This document shows positions 20,766 to 33,439 of a DNA stretch of 54,073 bases, one piece after another. This stretch comes from Rhizophlyctis rosea. Its lineage: Eukaryota > Chytridiomycota > Chytridiomycetes > Rhizophlyctidales > Rhizophlyctidaceae. A program made the position numbers and the translations under genes. Position 1 is the first letter of the stretch; every line of letters begins with the position of its first letter. The notes under the pieces are model-generated. The model had not been told where the DNA came from, made no database searches, and saw nothing but the letters and a program-made list of their open reading frames with translations. The stretch lies in the NCBI GenBank assembly GCA_027596075.1, contig JADGJC010000165.1, positions 35,261-89,333 of the forward strand. Reading direction: 5' to 3'.

Positions 20766-22166
20766 CTAAGTGACTGTAGTAGCAGCAACAGCGCACAGTA
20801 TTCGCTTGTCGGTGATGGCGTAAATCCTAGACCCAAATGAGACGAGTGAGAAATGCTTTTCTGCCAATTCCCGCTGGAGGAGCACAAGGAAGAGGATCGT
20901 GTAGGGAGCTGCATTTTGCTCTTTCCGTTCAACGAAGCAGAACCCGAGCATGGCATCGGAAGGTACAGGTCGCGTAAAGTTCTTGGACGTGGTGGCGAAT
21001 TCACCTCGGATCCAAGGCTCGGTCAGGATGGTAAGCGTCGAGGAGATGAGGTAGGCGAGTGCCATAGTCGATAATGTGGCGTGGGATTGGCGAAAGACGA
21101 TGAGGTAGTCCGATGTAATAAGCAGAGTAACGTGAATCAGAGAACGAAGTGTTTTGACAAAATCGAGTCCGTGGCTCTCGCCGACTCCAAAAATATATCC
21201 GGCTAAACCAATCGTCACCCTCCATCTCACTAAAGAGCTCATGCGCTTCGTGAGGGGACAAAGGGCTCTTCGTGAAATCCGTCGCAGTGCTGCAGCATTT
21301 CCCATCCTGTGTTAAAACCCAGTACCTAGCAACAGGAATAGAGGCATCTACCGCGATTTTGGCCGCCAATGACTTCCAAGCATGCTCCAAAGTGATTGGC
21401 GCCTCCCGCTCCGGAAAAATGTAATAGGCTGCCAAGAGTCGGTCCTCACAAAATGTCGTCTCCTTTTTGCCGTTGAGGATCGCCACGATCAAATCAGTTC
21501 GAACCCTATCTACATTCCGTATGTTCTCCCCATAATTCATTGCGTCCGACAGCATATTCAGGTTGGGTGCTAGGTCCCATAATACACCGAGAAACACTTG
21601 GATCTGGGCATAGTAGGCTCCTTTCGCACCGTCCATCTTGCTACCCTTTTCAAGAACGAGGAAAGCAAAGACGAACGTAAGGATCATAAGATCAAACTCG
21701 AGAATGGTAGAATCGGAGGGGTCGATCATGACCAGAATGATGTGGCGTGCGTTGAACATCTCTTGCGTCGCCCACATCCTTTGGGATCACCGGCACAGGT
21801 ACTCCAACAGTACCCCCAAATCAGCCAGGTCCATTGCAGGTAAGGTGCCGACTTCAGGAACCCACCTCTGTCCAACCAGACCGCCAACAGCCGCGCACAG
21901 CCCCACGCAGCTCCGAGACATTATATTCACAACAAGGCACATAAGTAACTTCAGCCTTCAAGAAAGTATTGCGTGGAAAGCATGGATTGCTCCTTCCCCG
22001 CATGATCGAATTGTGGAAGTTGCCAGGCGTCGAACCAGGCGGAGTTTTGGGTTTGGTCCATAACATGGTTGACGAGGAGAGCTTTGTCGGGACGCAGGGA
22101 TATGGTTTGGGCCTTTTCGTCACGGATGACGATTTCACCCCGGATGTGCGAGATGACGCTCTTCAT
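20766..22166 (-). pseudogene. Pseudogene of a multi-pass membrane protein
   Basis: Coding-like sequence starts at ATG 22166 (MKSVISHIRGEIVIRDEKAQ) and hits a TGA at 21953-21951. It resumes in another frame (MSRSCVGLCAAVGGLVGQRW) and meets a second TGA at 21789-21787. It runs on as a 258-codon frame (21777 on), with FDLMILTFVFAFLVLEKGS and YAQIQVFLGVLWDLAPN. Near 21250 the good frame shifts again and continues through hydrophobic segments (VTLLITSDYLIVF, YTILFLVLLQREL) to a stop at 20766. At least two stops and two frame changes, with no splice signals removing them, argue for a pseudogene. TGA in place of likely CGA (Arg) would fit C-to-T decay. Family unknown. Confidence 0.5.
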
Positions 22167-23302
22167 GCTGCCGGCTGATGACGATTACGCTTCGTGGGGA
22201 GCTAGTTGTAACCTAGCCAGAGCGGAAAAGGATGAATTGATTCAACGTTCAATGCACTCCTTCTTACCATTTACCAAATATCGGTGTTTGATTTGCGAAC
22301 AGAGGAAAGACCGATGTTTTCAAGTGGTATTATGAACAGTGCCAGCTGTCCAAACGAAACCGAACCCATACATGTAAGAGTCATTGAAATTCCAATCATC
22401 AGAAAAGTAGCCTTACCTGCCGGAGGTTGAGAAGCCAATTGTGGAAGATGAGAGGCATAAAGATGTGGATATCAAGTAATCCTTAATCCGGAGGTGATGC
22501 AAGATTAGAAGAAGGGGTAACATTTGAAGTCATCTGCCTGTTTGCGTGCAGGATGCCCGACAACTCGGCACCTTACTTTGCCGCAGTTGACGGTGTTACA
22601 AATATCCCACATGTGTGTGTTGGCAAAAAATCGCCCGCTGAGATAATCATCAAAACCCTGCTGCCAACCCCAGGCACTAACTCTGATGCGGCAGTCTTCG
22701 TGCACGATAGAGGTTTACCAGGGCCATTATATGGAAGCATCACATGAAGATAGGTGAACAGGGCGAAATGTGCGATTGTCAGATTCGGACTGCTTCCAGT
22801 GAGGAAGCGATGCAGCAAGGTCCAATGCGAAGTGTGCAAAAGTCTATGTGTATTGTATTCTAATCTCACACGAGGCTAGCGGCTTGCAGTGTCTATACCT
22901 CTGAACCAGCACACTTTGTGAACAAAAACTTCATGCAAGAACAAATGCACCAACCACCACAAAGAGCGCGGACTACATCATCACCCACTTCGAAACCTTT
23001 TCTCCCGAGACATAGAGCCCCAGCAAAGACCCACTACTCGTCCTCTTCGTCGCCGTCGGTGACGCAGGACTTCACGTACAAGTATAAGGAGTAGGTACAG
23101 GTCTAACAGAAGCCGTACAAGTCCTCGTCACATTCATCGTCTGCTTCAACTCCTCCGCATCCCGTTCATAACATTCACTACCATCAGAATTCTTTAACGA
23201 CGTATAAAAAGGACTTCACCTCAAAAGCGCAATCCCGCTACTTAGTGTAAAAGTTTCACGTCGTGAAGAGCTTTAGTGCATAAGTGAACGCTGTCGCCTA
23301 GC

Positions 23303-23358
23303 GATCGGGGGGGTTGTAACTGTTGTAAACTTTTTGAGCGCCGTTCGACCCCCCGACC
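23303..23358. repeat. Inverted repeat with G7 and C6 tracts
   Basis: GATCGGGGGGGTTGTAAC on the left and GTTCGACCCCCCGACC on the right are imperfect reverse complements separated by about 20 bases, giving a GC-rich stem-loop in an otherwise AT-balanced region. A 13-base palindrome, TTCACGTCGTGAA, lies just upstream (23246-23261 area). Confidence 0.5.
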
Positions 23359-24623
23359 AAATTCGTCACGTTTCTCGCGTCACGAGCGCTACTACTGGTA
23401 ATCGCTTGTAAACATCCAGAGTAGGTCCTCGTCCGAAACAGGCGAATGACAACGCAGTGCCCATCGCATATCACGCTTCATTTCACTACCCGCATGCTCA
23501 TCTTCGCACAAGGGAGCTACAATCCGTGAGCACGTCACTCTAGTGGTTAGCATTTACTCATTTACTACTGTTGCCGGACGTCAAGTGATCGCATATGCGA
23601 ACACAGACAAACTTGTACAACGAGATCATACAGCAATCCTATCTCCAGCTTACCGGAGAAGTCTGTTCAAAGAAGCGGACGAAGTAAGAACATAAGTAAG
23701 ATTTCCTTCCTCTGCCGTGCGGCCTCTCGTTGTTTTTTGTATTGGGGGATAACGCAGAAATCATAGAATTCAGATCATGTCCCACTTGCCCAACGGACGC
23801 CCGTTGAGCGTCCATCGGATTGTCCATCGGGCAATTTCGCGCATAGGGTTCATGCACTTGATGGGCGCCCAGAGAGCACTCTCCCTGCCTTGGGCGTGAT
23901 GTGCAGATGGCGTCCAAAGTTTTTTGTTGAAGGTCAAGTGGGTCAGGGTAGTCCTTCTTTACAATATCCTTATTTTACATCCACGACGGACTTCCACTAT
24001 GCATGACAAGACTCTAGAGACAAAAGGAATCAAAAGGGACCAACTCACAGTCACCATTTTGCGCCCTCATCTCAACTGATGCAGAATGAATCTGGTGGGG
24101 ATCGGGCATCTATATGTACATACCCTGTTACCCCACCTGGCAAAACAACTTTTTGCCAAGCAGTTGTGTGGGAAAATCCAATCCAAAGCTCGGTCGTGCG
24201 ATGCCACACAACATAACTGGCGGCGAAGTCCATTATTTCATACCTTAAACGAGTCATACGCTGAGCAAAGGCTTCGGATTTGTGCAAAAATTGTCGGACT
24301 TGTTTCGAACGGAATGTCCCAATCAACACTCCCCACCAAATCTCGTGCAGAAAAAAAGCGAAGAATATCCTTTGAAAGTAATATCTCTCAGGCATTCCTA
24401 AAAGCGTCCGTCGACATGAATTCCGCTCCATTTTTGCTGCCTGTAAACAAGTGGGTCCCGTATATTAGTGGTCATCCGTAAGCTCTTATATGACACTCAT
24501 GGTTATCGAAGCCACCGCAGCCATGATGACCGAGGCGGGCATAGAAACAAATCCAATATTGCCTCGATGGGAGTGATGAGCCCCAGAAGCGGAAACACGT
24601 TATTTTGCACTATGGCCTCATCA

Positions 24624-24673
24624 ATGTTCGCCCAATATGTTGACATGTTCGCCCAGTATGTGACATGTTCACC
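24624..24673. repeat. 20/21-bp direct repeat, 2.4 copies
   Basis: ATGTTCGCCCAATATGTTGAC is followed by ATGTTCGCCCAGTATGTGAC and a partial ATGTTCACC. It is a short tandem duplication in non-coding DNA. Confidence 0.75.
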
Positions 24674-27600
24674 ATCTACGATTAAACCCACATTCCTTTA
24701 ATTTAAAGAAAAGGATCATGTTGAGCCACTTTTAAACCAGATCTGCAGGTTAAAATTCCGAAATGCAGTGCTTGTTCCGGGAACCACCCTCATCGTTTCG
24801 TGCCTTCCAACTGAATAGCACATTTTTAGGTTAGAAGGCGAAAGGACGATCACGATTGCCACGAGCTTGACACGTTCACTCAACAGCATCAGCTAGCATC
24901 TGAAAGCCCTTCAGAAGTTTCAGGCCAAAACCTTGTGCTCGCGATAGTAACAAGCTGCGGCGGCGTTGTGATAGTCCAGAATTGGAGCAAGGCACTACAT
25001 CCATGTGCCGTATTGGCATGCGATGAGAGGGCGGACTGAATAAATGGTATTTATTCCGCAATGCGAAAGATCACCGAACCCCGCGCTGCTCCGTCGCAAG
25101 CGAAATGAGGCAAAAAGTGATCGGAGACGTAGCGCATCCTGATTGCTGTCTCGTGATCTATGAAATCAAGATAGATATCTTCGAGACTAAAGTGGCATTC
25201 CCGTCAATTCCCCGCAATTCCCACTACACGGTAAGAACCTTGAAGATTGTCTCAGCTTGTCTAGTTTGTCTCGCACGTAGTATGCAGAGCAGGTTCATAT
25301 CTCAGGTGGTTTAACGAGGTCACCCACTTTCGTGCGCCAAATACAATGACCAAATACAATACAATTTGTTTGGGTGTTACGGCCTGATTGTAGGGAATGC
25401 TTTGAGGACCAAGAAGTCCAAAATGTGGCAATCACGAAGATCACAAGTACCACAGATTCCGTTTTGACCTCCCAAGAACCTGCTTCACGAGGAATCATTC
25501 TACGGTCGCAATGTAACCCGGACTGCTGACAATCGAACAATTGGTCGACTAAAAAGATCTGGATACACTGGAAGAACTGCACAATTTGCCCAACAGCGGC
25601 AACGGACATCTGTTCCGGAAGGTGCTCAGTTCATGATCCGTTCCAATTTTCATCGGCGACCTTCTTTTTGGCGTGGCCTATCTTGGTCAATGATAACGAC
25701 AACAAACTCAAAGCGCAAAAACGGACATCCGAGAATCCACACCACAATGTTCTGCGCACGAAACGAGCGAAGGAACGTAGCAGGGAGATGGTCGTAACCA
25801 AGAAGCCTTTTAACTCCTTCATCTACTTCAAATCGGCAAAACAAGATAGTCGAAGAAAAGGATGAAGTTCACCTTTGATAACTTGATTGAACTGATGGTT
25901 AGCGTCGTCCACATTCCATATTGAAACAACAAATGTGAGCATAGAAGGGAACTATAGTAAACTTGAACTCATAGGCATCCAACTGAAATGCTCCGGCACC
26001 GTTGGCGACATCATTTTCCTTCAGAGTATCTTCTGAACCTTCAAGAACAGGACGTGAATGGAGTTGCAAATATCTCACATCTGCTCATTCCTTTAATAGT
26101 GCCAACGATGAGCTTCATCTTTTTTCAGTAATCTGTAGCGTCGATCTGTGGGAAAAGATTGGGCCAGTAGGGTTCAGCCTTTCCCGCCGATACCAGAAGA
26201 AGTCCTCTCCACTCGAACTGACAAGAAACTCAGCACCTTCGGCACACTTCCACCTTTTCTGCCAATTTGACAACTTTTTTTCATCGGATGTCCGCCATCA
26301 AATTAGGTGCGCACCAGGCAAAAAGAATCGAGGGGAAAATTATGGATGCATTCAAGTTCTTCCAGAAGTTTTAGGACCTCGGAACGCAGTTGCTCTGTTT
26401 CTGGCGGCCGTTGTACAGGCAGGAACGTTGGCAGCATGGGAACTTTCCATTGAATGTGAAATCGCCTCGGATGCCTCAATCAAGGCTGATAATATTGGAG
26501 GAAGCGTGTGCAAGGTGTACTACGACGATGCATCATGGTTTTGCTGTCAGCATAAAAAGCAGCCCCAAGCAGCATCCAACTTTCAAACAGTCAAACCTTC
26601 TTTTTTACTCGACTTACGACCAACCGTCAACAGGATCAGAGAGACTCGCCCCAAAAATGAGTTTGAATATGCGATGGGATGCGATGACAGAGCAATTCAG
26701 CGTGCCGGCGTCACATGATGGAAGCTCACCGCGTCGAGGGCGTCGGAAATGGCGCGACCTCAGAGCACAACGTATCGCGGATAGGTGACGTCGAACCATT
26801 TGTACCGTGATCGACTAGTTCTGCAACAGCCCATCGAAAAGAAATGGAAACGAGGACCGACCATATGTAGTCTGCCACAGCAACCATGGCGCCCGGCCAT
26901 TCGTTCATTACCAATGAGGATAATGGCTGCCAAATGGAATTGCATGCGGGATCCGACAATCAAAATAAATGTTGAGCCTAAAAGAAGGTGCGTGTGCACA
27001 CACGTCTCACGTATAAGGTCTGCTCACACTCATCTCAGCTGGACCATGCACTGGAGAGCGACCACACACTTCCTCCTACGCGACTTAAGCGGTAGACAAT
27101 ACGTTGCATATATTGAAGTAGCATGCACTTTGGAAATAGTAACGACGGACGCTTCATGTGCTTTTAACAGTCGTTGAGCACAACCTGGGGATTGGAAGTG
27201 CATCGGCAGTAAATACAAACCGTCACATTCTTTTGATTTTCATCAACTATCTACAGGTTGATTTGCTTGATTCCGGTGCGCCATGACGCACATGCGGAAA
27301 ATTCGATAGCCAATCATCGCCATGAGGTCTGCGAACTTACAAACGAGCAATAACTTCATAAGAATAGCTAGGATCACCATCGCGATCTCGATAGCAATAC
27401 AATGCTGTTGCTATCCTTACCGGCCAGCCGTTGGTCTCTGGAATAACGATCATCCATCTTCAGGATTGAAATGCGTGGCAATGCTTCGGATATTTGCGTG
27501 CAAAAATGCACCAACGATATCAACGGAGGCCCCGCACGAAACTGAACCTATTTTTGGCGCTCCTCAGACGACGTGCGCTATTCTCTGCGGGAGCAACCCG

Positions 27601-30600
27601 GCAAATCATGCCACACCATCCTCACCCACACATTTTAGTCGCCAATGCTCATCGTTGTCAAACATGCCAACCATACCACATAGGCTTACAGAAAAGTGAA
27701 AAAGCGTAATGGCGACCTGACGGCGAGCACAAACTACCTCACAGGTCATCTCCCCATCCTTTGGACAATTACTGCACTTCGGCGCAAGATCAGGGGCCAA
27801 CTTCATACCCAAGCCACTCATTCAGGCTCCTTGTTAAGCTCTTGATGATAGATTGTTTTCTCGATCTGTAAAGCCAATCCTTTGTTACCCGAAAAAGGTA
27901 GTCAAGCGCAACTGACGGCCAAATTGACATGGCTACACCCGCATTCCATGTTGCGCACATGTCAGATCGAGAAATGTCCAGTCGAATATAGGAGGGCACA
28001 ATGGAAGTGGATGCGGGTAGAGCACTAGGGGTGTTCTTGGTGCTGCAACGTACGGCATGCGGGAGTGCAGGTCGATCTACATGACAGGAATACAAGGATA
28101 AAGCAGCATATCTGTTTCTTGCAAACCTACACTACATTTACTTTTTATGTCCGGTCTCGTACATTGCTCAGCATCCGGTGTCAGCACCTGTCGGCAAGGA
28201 GTGGTGTGCGTACAGGAAATTGACAGGGGCTTCCTTGATTCCCTAAAACAGCTCTACTGGCAACAGATGGTTTGCTAAGAGGATTTTATTGAAGACGAGG
28301 AAGATAAGACAAAAACGTATCAACCTTGTGTGCGACAATTCGGAATCTTTGACATTTCACAAGGGTTGCTTCCGGCATATCTCAGAGATTCGTTGTCCAA
28401 AGGCCCCAGCACCCCTACCTACACCTAAACGACTGACATGTAATGCCGCGATGAAGGGCCAGACAAAGCGACAAAAAAGTGGAAATGCAAGAGTTTTGCG
28501 AGATGGTCGGGCAGCGCCACAAGCACGTTCAGTACGTTCCATCACCCTGAAGTACTTTAACTGAGATTTCTGCCAATATGACAACAATGCAAAAAGCCAA
28601 ATACACCGGCTGTTGGAAATGTGTCGCTGACCAATGCGCCGACTCAGTGTGAGCAGCCAGTTAGCGCAACATCCAATTGATATCAAAAAATCATTGGGAG
28701 ATGACCGTATGGATTTGGTTCATAATCCCACACACCGGAGAAGTAATCATCATGGTGACTCGACCATTTGCCCATCGGTCCGCGTAGATCATTACCAAGT
28801 CCTCATAAGCCCCAATTTTTTTTTTTCGCGAGTGTCTCAGGGAAGAAACAGATGCTAAACACTTACGAATGGGGTGTCGGTCACTGCGGATTTAGAGGAA
28901 CCTACTCCAGGCTTGATGAGCAAACGATAAACTCAAAAGTACATCGAGTACGTCGCAGGTGTTTGGCGGGTTATTCAGCTCCGTGCGCCAATCTGGCGCT
29001 GTGCTGGCCGATTTTCTTCGCATGGCTACGGCTATGTCACCTTCGTCAAAAAAAATGAGGAACCTGATGAGTTTTCATATGCTGTGCTGCCTTGATTACG
29101 GTGCATGGGATGCGGAAGTCAATGGCGGTCCATGATCATCTGGACCCAATCGACCACGAAGAGATGGGGTTCAAGGTCAGGATTTTCGAAAAAAACAAAG
29201 GGTCGTTCCCAATTCAAGACCCAGCAAGTGCACACAGGTGACAGTCGCAAAGGTAACAGCTTCCAATTCAACACCGTTCATGTGCAAAGCACTCGCTTCA
29301 TAGCTCTGCGATCAAATTCTAGCACCAAACATGTCAATTCAGCAAACATCGCGTTGAAAGGATCCACCCAAGACTCAACAGAGCCAACACGCATCTGTTC
29401 CCCACAGTGCTTAGCGGTAACAACGCCAGGGACTGCCTCAACGTCAGTCACCTTGCAACCGTTCATTTCGACATGCCCCATTTTGGTGAAAAATCACAGC
29501 GTGAAGTCCAAGACTTCGTAAGACAGAAACAGACCCGTCGACAAACGGAGAGTTCATGCCTCGGGATCCTGTGTGCGCACAAAGGAGCAAGAACATACCA
29601 AAGTGATGGATGTATGGAAGTTGACTGATAGGACTGATTGATCCTTTTTCAATTCAAACTCCTTAAAAAAAAACAGCGCTGTGGAATGCGTCACAGAAAA
29701 GATGTGACAGCTCGTGTCGTTTACATGCTTTGACAGCGATCAGTGCGATCGGAGTCTCGCCACGGACGCGAACCGCAGATCAGCCAAATTTGGGGCTTCG
29801 AAGGGATGCAAGCCGGAGTGCTCCAAACGAAAGCGCCATGTGTTAGAAAAAGCGATGCGTTATAGGTTCCCGATAAAAGCCCATGATACTAGTGGATGGA
29901 CGCCAGATGTCGATTGATGAGAAGTATGAGAAGCTGTTCGATCTCAGCGCAAAAGCATGTAGTGGTGACTTGTCTTTCTCTTTTTCCTCAAGCTCAAGCA
30001 GTTGCTATTCATCCGATCCGTAAGTAGGTCATTGTTCACAACTTACCAAGTTCACCCAACAACGTGAGGGGTATTCGAAATTTATGCCACGAGGAAGGTC
30101 GCCACCCTGGGGCATGACCTGTCTCTTTCTGCAATCGGGTTATTTTTACTTGCTTCAATTTTCACTATGCATTCGTTGGTGGATGGTGTCGTCGAAGACA
30201 CTGCTGGCTCCACCGAAGTCACCGTGAGCGCACCGGGCGTAAAAAAAACAGAACGCGAAAACTGTGTCCGCATGCTTCATGGGGTCGGTAGGACATTTGA
30301 AAACATGTTTCTTATTCCTGGAGGCTGTTGGACTGGCAGGGATGTAAGCTGCATGGACACACATTGTTGCCTTGACCGAGGCTGCCAAGTTCAATGCAAG
30401 ACGACAAAAAACGCGACCGAGGACGCTTCAATATTGTGCCGTCAGCGACCATAATCAGTTCAAACTCGCACCTCCATGAACGCTCATCAGTTAGACCGAC
30501 ATCGACCAGCAACCGTCGCATGGGTCAATGGGAGCCTCCCCGGAAAAATGAACTCGAAGTAAGAGGATGCAGCTAGCGATCAATCACTCCGTCGTTACGA

Positions 30601-31620
30601 GTGGATTGAAGCTCATAGCGTCGTCAATAGTGTTGTTCACTGCGCCATACAAATACATGATATAGGCAATGGGTGCCGCCAATCTGTACGTCAGCCAAAC
30701 TTGCAAAAGTCTTTAAAAAATGTGGCACATTGGGACCCACATACACAGGATACAGTTTGCCACCGCAATCATGGCGCATGCGATCACTCCATTACTGAAG
30801 GGAGTCAAAATCAATCAGACCCACCATGGAACGTTCTACATTCAAAGCAAATGTCTCAAGCCCAAAAAAGATGGGTGTGCCCAAACATGTCTCATATCTG
30901 ACACTCTTCTAAAAGACACAAGGTGAACCATGCGCTGAGAACGAATCCCGCAAATTGATTAACTAAGGGATCATGTGCTCCAATCGCTCACACCATTGGC
31001 GAAGGGCAAGGCCAAGGGCTGCTTGAAGATCAGAACCACATCGCCTTGGCACACTATGAGGCATCATGCTGGAACCGATCAGCGGGTCATCGTACAGGGC
31101 GATTCTCACATGGGGTCATTGTGAATGGCATAGAAACCAACATTGGCAGTCGAACATGTGGACGACATCAGACTAAGTGTGCTATTCCAGCCAACGCCTC
31201 CAATCTCTTTTTTTCAAAGTGAATAGAATCAAATTGTAATGAAGCCATTGATGACAAGTGAAAATCTCACACTGGGCAGTGTACATAGACCCATTGAGCA
31301 TGACTTGATAGATCGCCACCGATGATACTTATCATGCGGAGAGTTCGGAGGCGCCGACTTCATGCACCATTTATCATTATAGTCATGACCCTGCATGTAT
31401 GCTGTCATTGCATCTCCGAGGTGTGCCAGTGATCTTCGGAATGAAATGCGCCGTCGACCGACAAATGACACGTGCCTCCACTGACTGCGGAATCAGAATG
31501 GGTGGGGAAGCTGGCCTGACTGTCCTGTATCGACGGATATCCGTGGAGACACAGTCGCATCTTGACTTCATACAACACCAAGCATGTAACCCATATTCTT
31601 GGTGCATGTCAGATGATGTT

Positions 31621-31680
31621 TGTATGATGTTGTATGATGTTGCATGATGCTGTATGATGTTGCATGATGTTGTATGATGA
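31621..31680. repeat. 10-bp microsatellite, six copies
   Basis: Six consecutive decamers of TGTATGATGT or the variants TGCATGATGC/TGCATGATGT/TGTATGATGA fill exactly 60 bases, about 125 bases upstream of the MGQ-family start codon. The period of ten equals about one helical turn. Confidence 0.9.
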
Positions 31681-31803
31681 AACGCGGAGCCTCCCATCAC
31701 ATCAAATAAAGACCCTGAAGGGTGTCCCCGCCCTCGCTGCATGCTTTCCCACCCTTACATTCGCAATCAACAATTCCCATCAACACCCTTTCCGATTAGC
31801 ATT

Positions 31804-33284
31804 ATGGGTCAACACTACCTCCTCGTAAACATTGACAAACGCCAAAAGCTGACAGCATCCTACAGCCCCTCTCCATACACACAAAAATACGATGCATACA
31901 CCGCAGAAAAGACCATGCTCGAACAACTATTCGACCTCGGCAAAAAACCCTTCCTTGCCCTATCCCTCCTTGCAATACCCCCTTCCCACACTCACAAACT
32001 CAAACTTGCATCGTCATCGCTGGTGACCGTTGATGGCGATGGACTCAAGAGGTGGGCTTGGCCTGAGCGAAGCAAACTAATGGGACGGATGGGTAGGCGG
32101 GGTGGGGCGGGGGTGGCTTGGTGAGGAAGCGAAGCGTGATGGTTGGGTGAGGTAGTGAGCTTGGGCGAATGGAAGGAGGGTCGTCAGCATGGTTTGACAT
32201 GGTAGTGAGCCTTAGCGAGTGGATCGCGAGTGCTTTGGTGAGGAGTGCAGCGTGGGCGGCAAATGGAGGGTGCAAGTGGTTTGGGGAGGAGAGAAGCGTG
32301 AGCACTCCATGGAGTGTGTCAGCATGGTCTGATGTGGTAGAGAGCGCAGCGCACATTCTCTTTAGCGTATATGCAACATAAGTGAGTGAACTTACCAAGC
32401 TTACTACCTTCCCACAGCAAACAAAACCTCAACCCCCTCATCGGATCCTGGTGCGAAGACCGCATAGTCATCATTGGCGACCGCAGCTTCAATATGCCCT
32501 CCTACCTTCGAGATGACGAAACAGACGAACTCGCCCTCGCAAACAAAGGTCTCTACGCCTTCGCAAAAGAAACATACCAAGAACTCTCTCCGTCCGCTTT
32601 CTTGAAAGGTACGTGGTTGAGGGGGATGGGTTAGTAGGGCACGCAAATCGTAATGGTCAGTTATGAAGTAAGCGTCAGGAACAAATGAAAGGTCGTTAGC
32701 ATGGTCTGGTAGTGGTAGTGAGCAAAAGCGGACCGATCGCGGGTGTTCTGGTGAAGAGAGAAGCGTGAGCCCTGAATGGAGGGTCTTCAACACAGCACGA
32801 GTGCGCGCAGCGCACAGTCTCTTAGCGTAGGCGCAACACATGCGTGAGCTTTAGCGTACAGACCGCGAGCGACGATCGCACAAGTGCGCGCAGCGCACAT
32901 CATACTGGCGACTCATCAGCACATCTAACATCCGCCCTTCCCCCCTCCCCAAAAGACACCTCCTCCCTCCCCTCACTCACCTGCCCCACCGCGCACCACC
33001 TAATCATAAACCTCCACACAAAAGAATACCTCCGTCCCCGCGCCTTCAGCGACGCCCCCCACATCACCTCCTTCTACAAAAACCCCAACGGAGTCATGAA
33101 AGCACTCTACGCCTGTCTATTCTACTCCTGGCATTCCGGTCCGGCCGACGTAGAGGAGTTGACGCAAGGACGATGGGCGGGTGATCGGTTGGCTATCGTG
33201 CATGAGGACGTTGTGGTGGAGGAGTTTCCGCATTATGAGGATATTAGTTTGGAGGTAAAGAGGTTGTTAAGGGGGTTGGGGTGA
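31804..33284 (+). CDS. MGQ-family fungal protein of unknown function, three exons
   Basis: Exons 31804-32051, 32418-32608 and 32956-33284 give 255 aa with agreeing phases. It opens MGQHYLLVNIDKRQKL, followed by LFDLGKKPFLALSLLA, then GSWCEDRIVIIGD (exon 2) and AFAKETYQELSPSAFL. The last exon holds YLRPRAFSD, a run with VMKALYACLFYSWHSG, and GRWAGDRLAIV near the C-terminus. The paired GSW..DRIVI(I)GD and GRWAGDRLAIV motifs, with an MGQ...NxDKR start, match a widespread but uncharacterised group of small fungal proteins as I remember them; no function is known to me. It is the only intact gene in the 17-41 kb desert. Both introns (366 and 347 nt) are long and share repeats. Intron 1 has a weak GTGGGC donor; a stronger GTGAGG donor at 32121 also keeps phase and would add 23 Gly/Arg-rich residues. 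Confidence 0.8.
32052..32417 (+). repeat. Intron-resident repeat, copy in intron 1
   Basis: Intron 1 is built from related G-rich segments. The key block, 32179-32380, contains GGTCGTCAGCATGGT, GGTAGTGAGC-like words, GAGAGAAGCGTGAGC, GCGCAGCGCACATTCTC and TTTAGCGTA. The same series of words, in the same order, is found in intron 2. An internal partial duplication (GGTGGCTTGGTGAGGAAGC versus GTGCTTTGGTGAGGAGTGC) shows tandem growth. The block contains several GTGAGC/GTGAGG donor-like words. Orientation is the same in both introns. Confidence 0.8.
32609..32955 (+). repeat. Intron-resident repeat, copy in intron 2
   Basis: Intron 2 carries the homologous block at 32691-32840: GGTCGTTAGCATGGT, GGTAGTGAGC, GAGAGAAGCGTGAGC, GCGCAGCGCACAGTCTC and TTAGCGTAGGCGCAACA, in intron 1 order. 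A second copy of the near-palindrome GTGCGCGCAGCGCAC follows at about 32884-32898. Similarity covers about 150 bases, well above what two unrelated introns should share. Confidence 0.8.
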
Positions 33285-33439
33285 TGGTTGTGGTGTCGCG
33301 TTTGATGGTAGACAAATGATCATGGCAGGTGAGCTATGTCAAGGCCTTTCGGACTGTTTGTTTACGTGAGACTGATGCTCGTGTGAGACACATTACCAGT
33401 GGATATCGTACATAATAAACCATGTGAATAGCTCCGATG

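Larger units (their letters stand above)
22167..31803. other. 9.6-kb gene-poor region
   Basis: No gene is supported. Short fragments with membrane-protein-like composition occur on both strands (for example 22990-23200 plus, 25295-25609 minus, 27322-27700 plus), all broken by stops. Small local repeats and a G-tract/C-tract inverted pair (23303-23358) are listed separately. The last ~100 bases must hold the promoter of the MGQ-family gene. Confidence 0.45.

Noticed and set aside
26002..26718. 238-codon plus-strand open frame in the gene desert
   Set aside because: No recognisable domain; the opposite strand has equally protein-like fragments broken by stops, so neither is convincing.
32045..32841. 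Two long antisense frames sharing similar peptides (LTLLSSP...)
   Set aside because: They are translations of the homologous intronic repeats, not conserved proteins.
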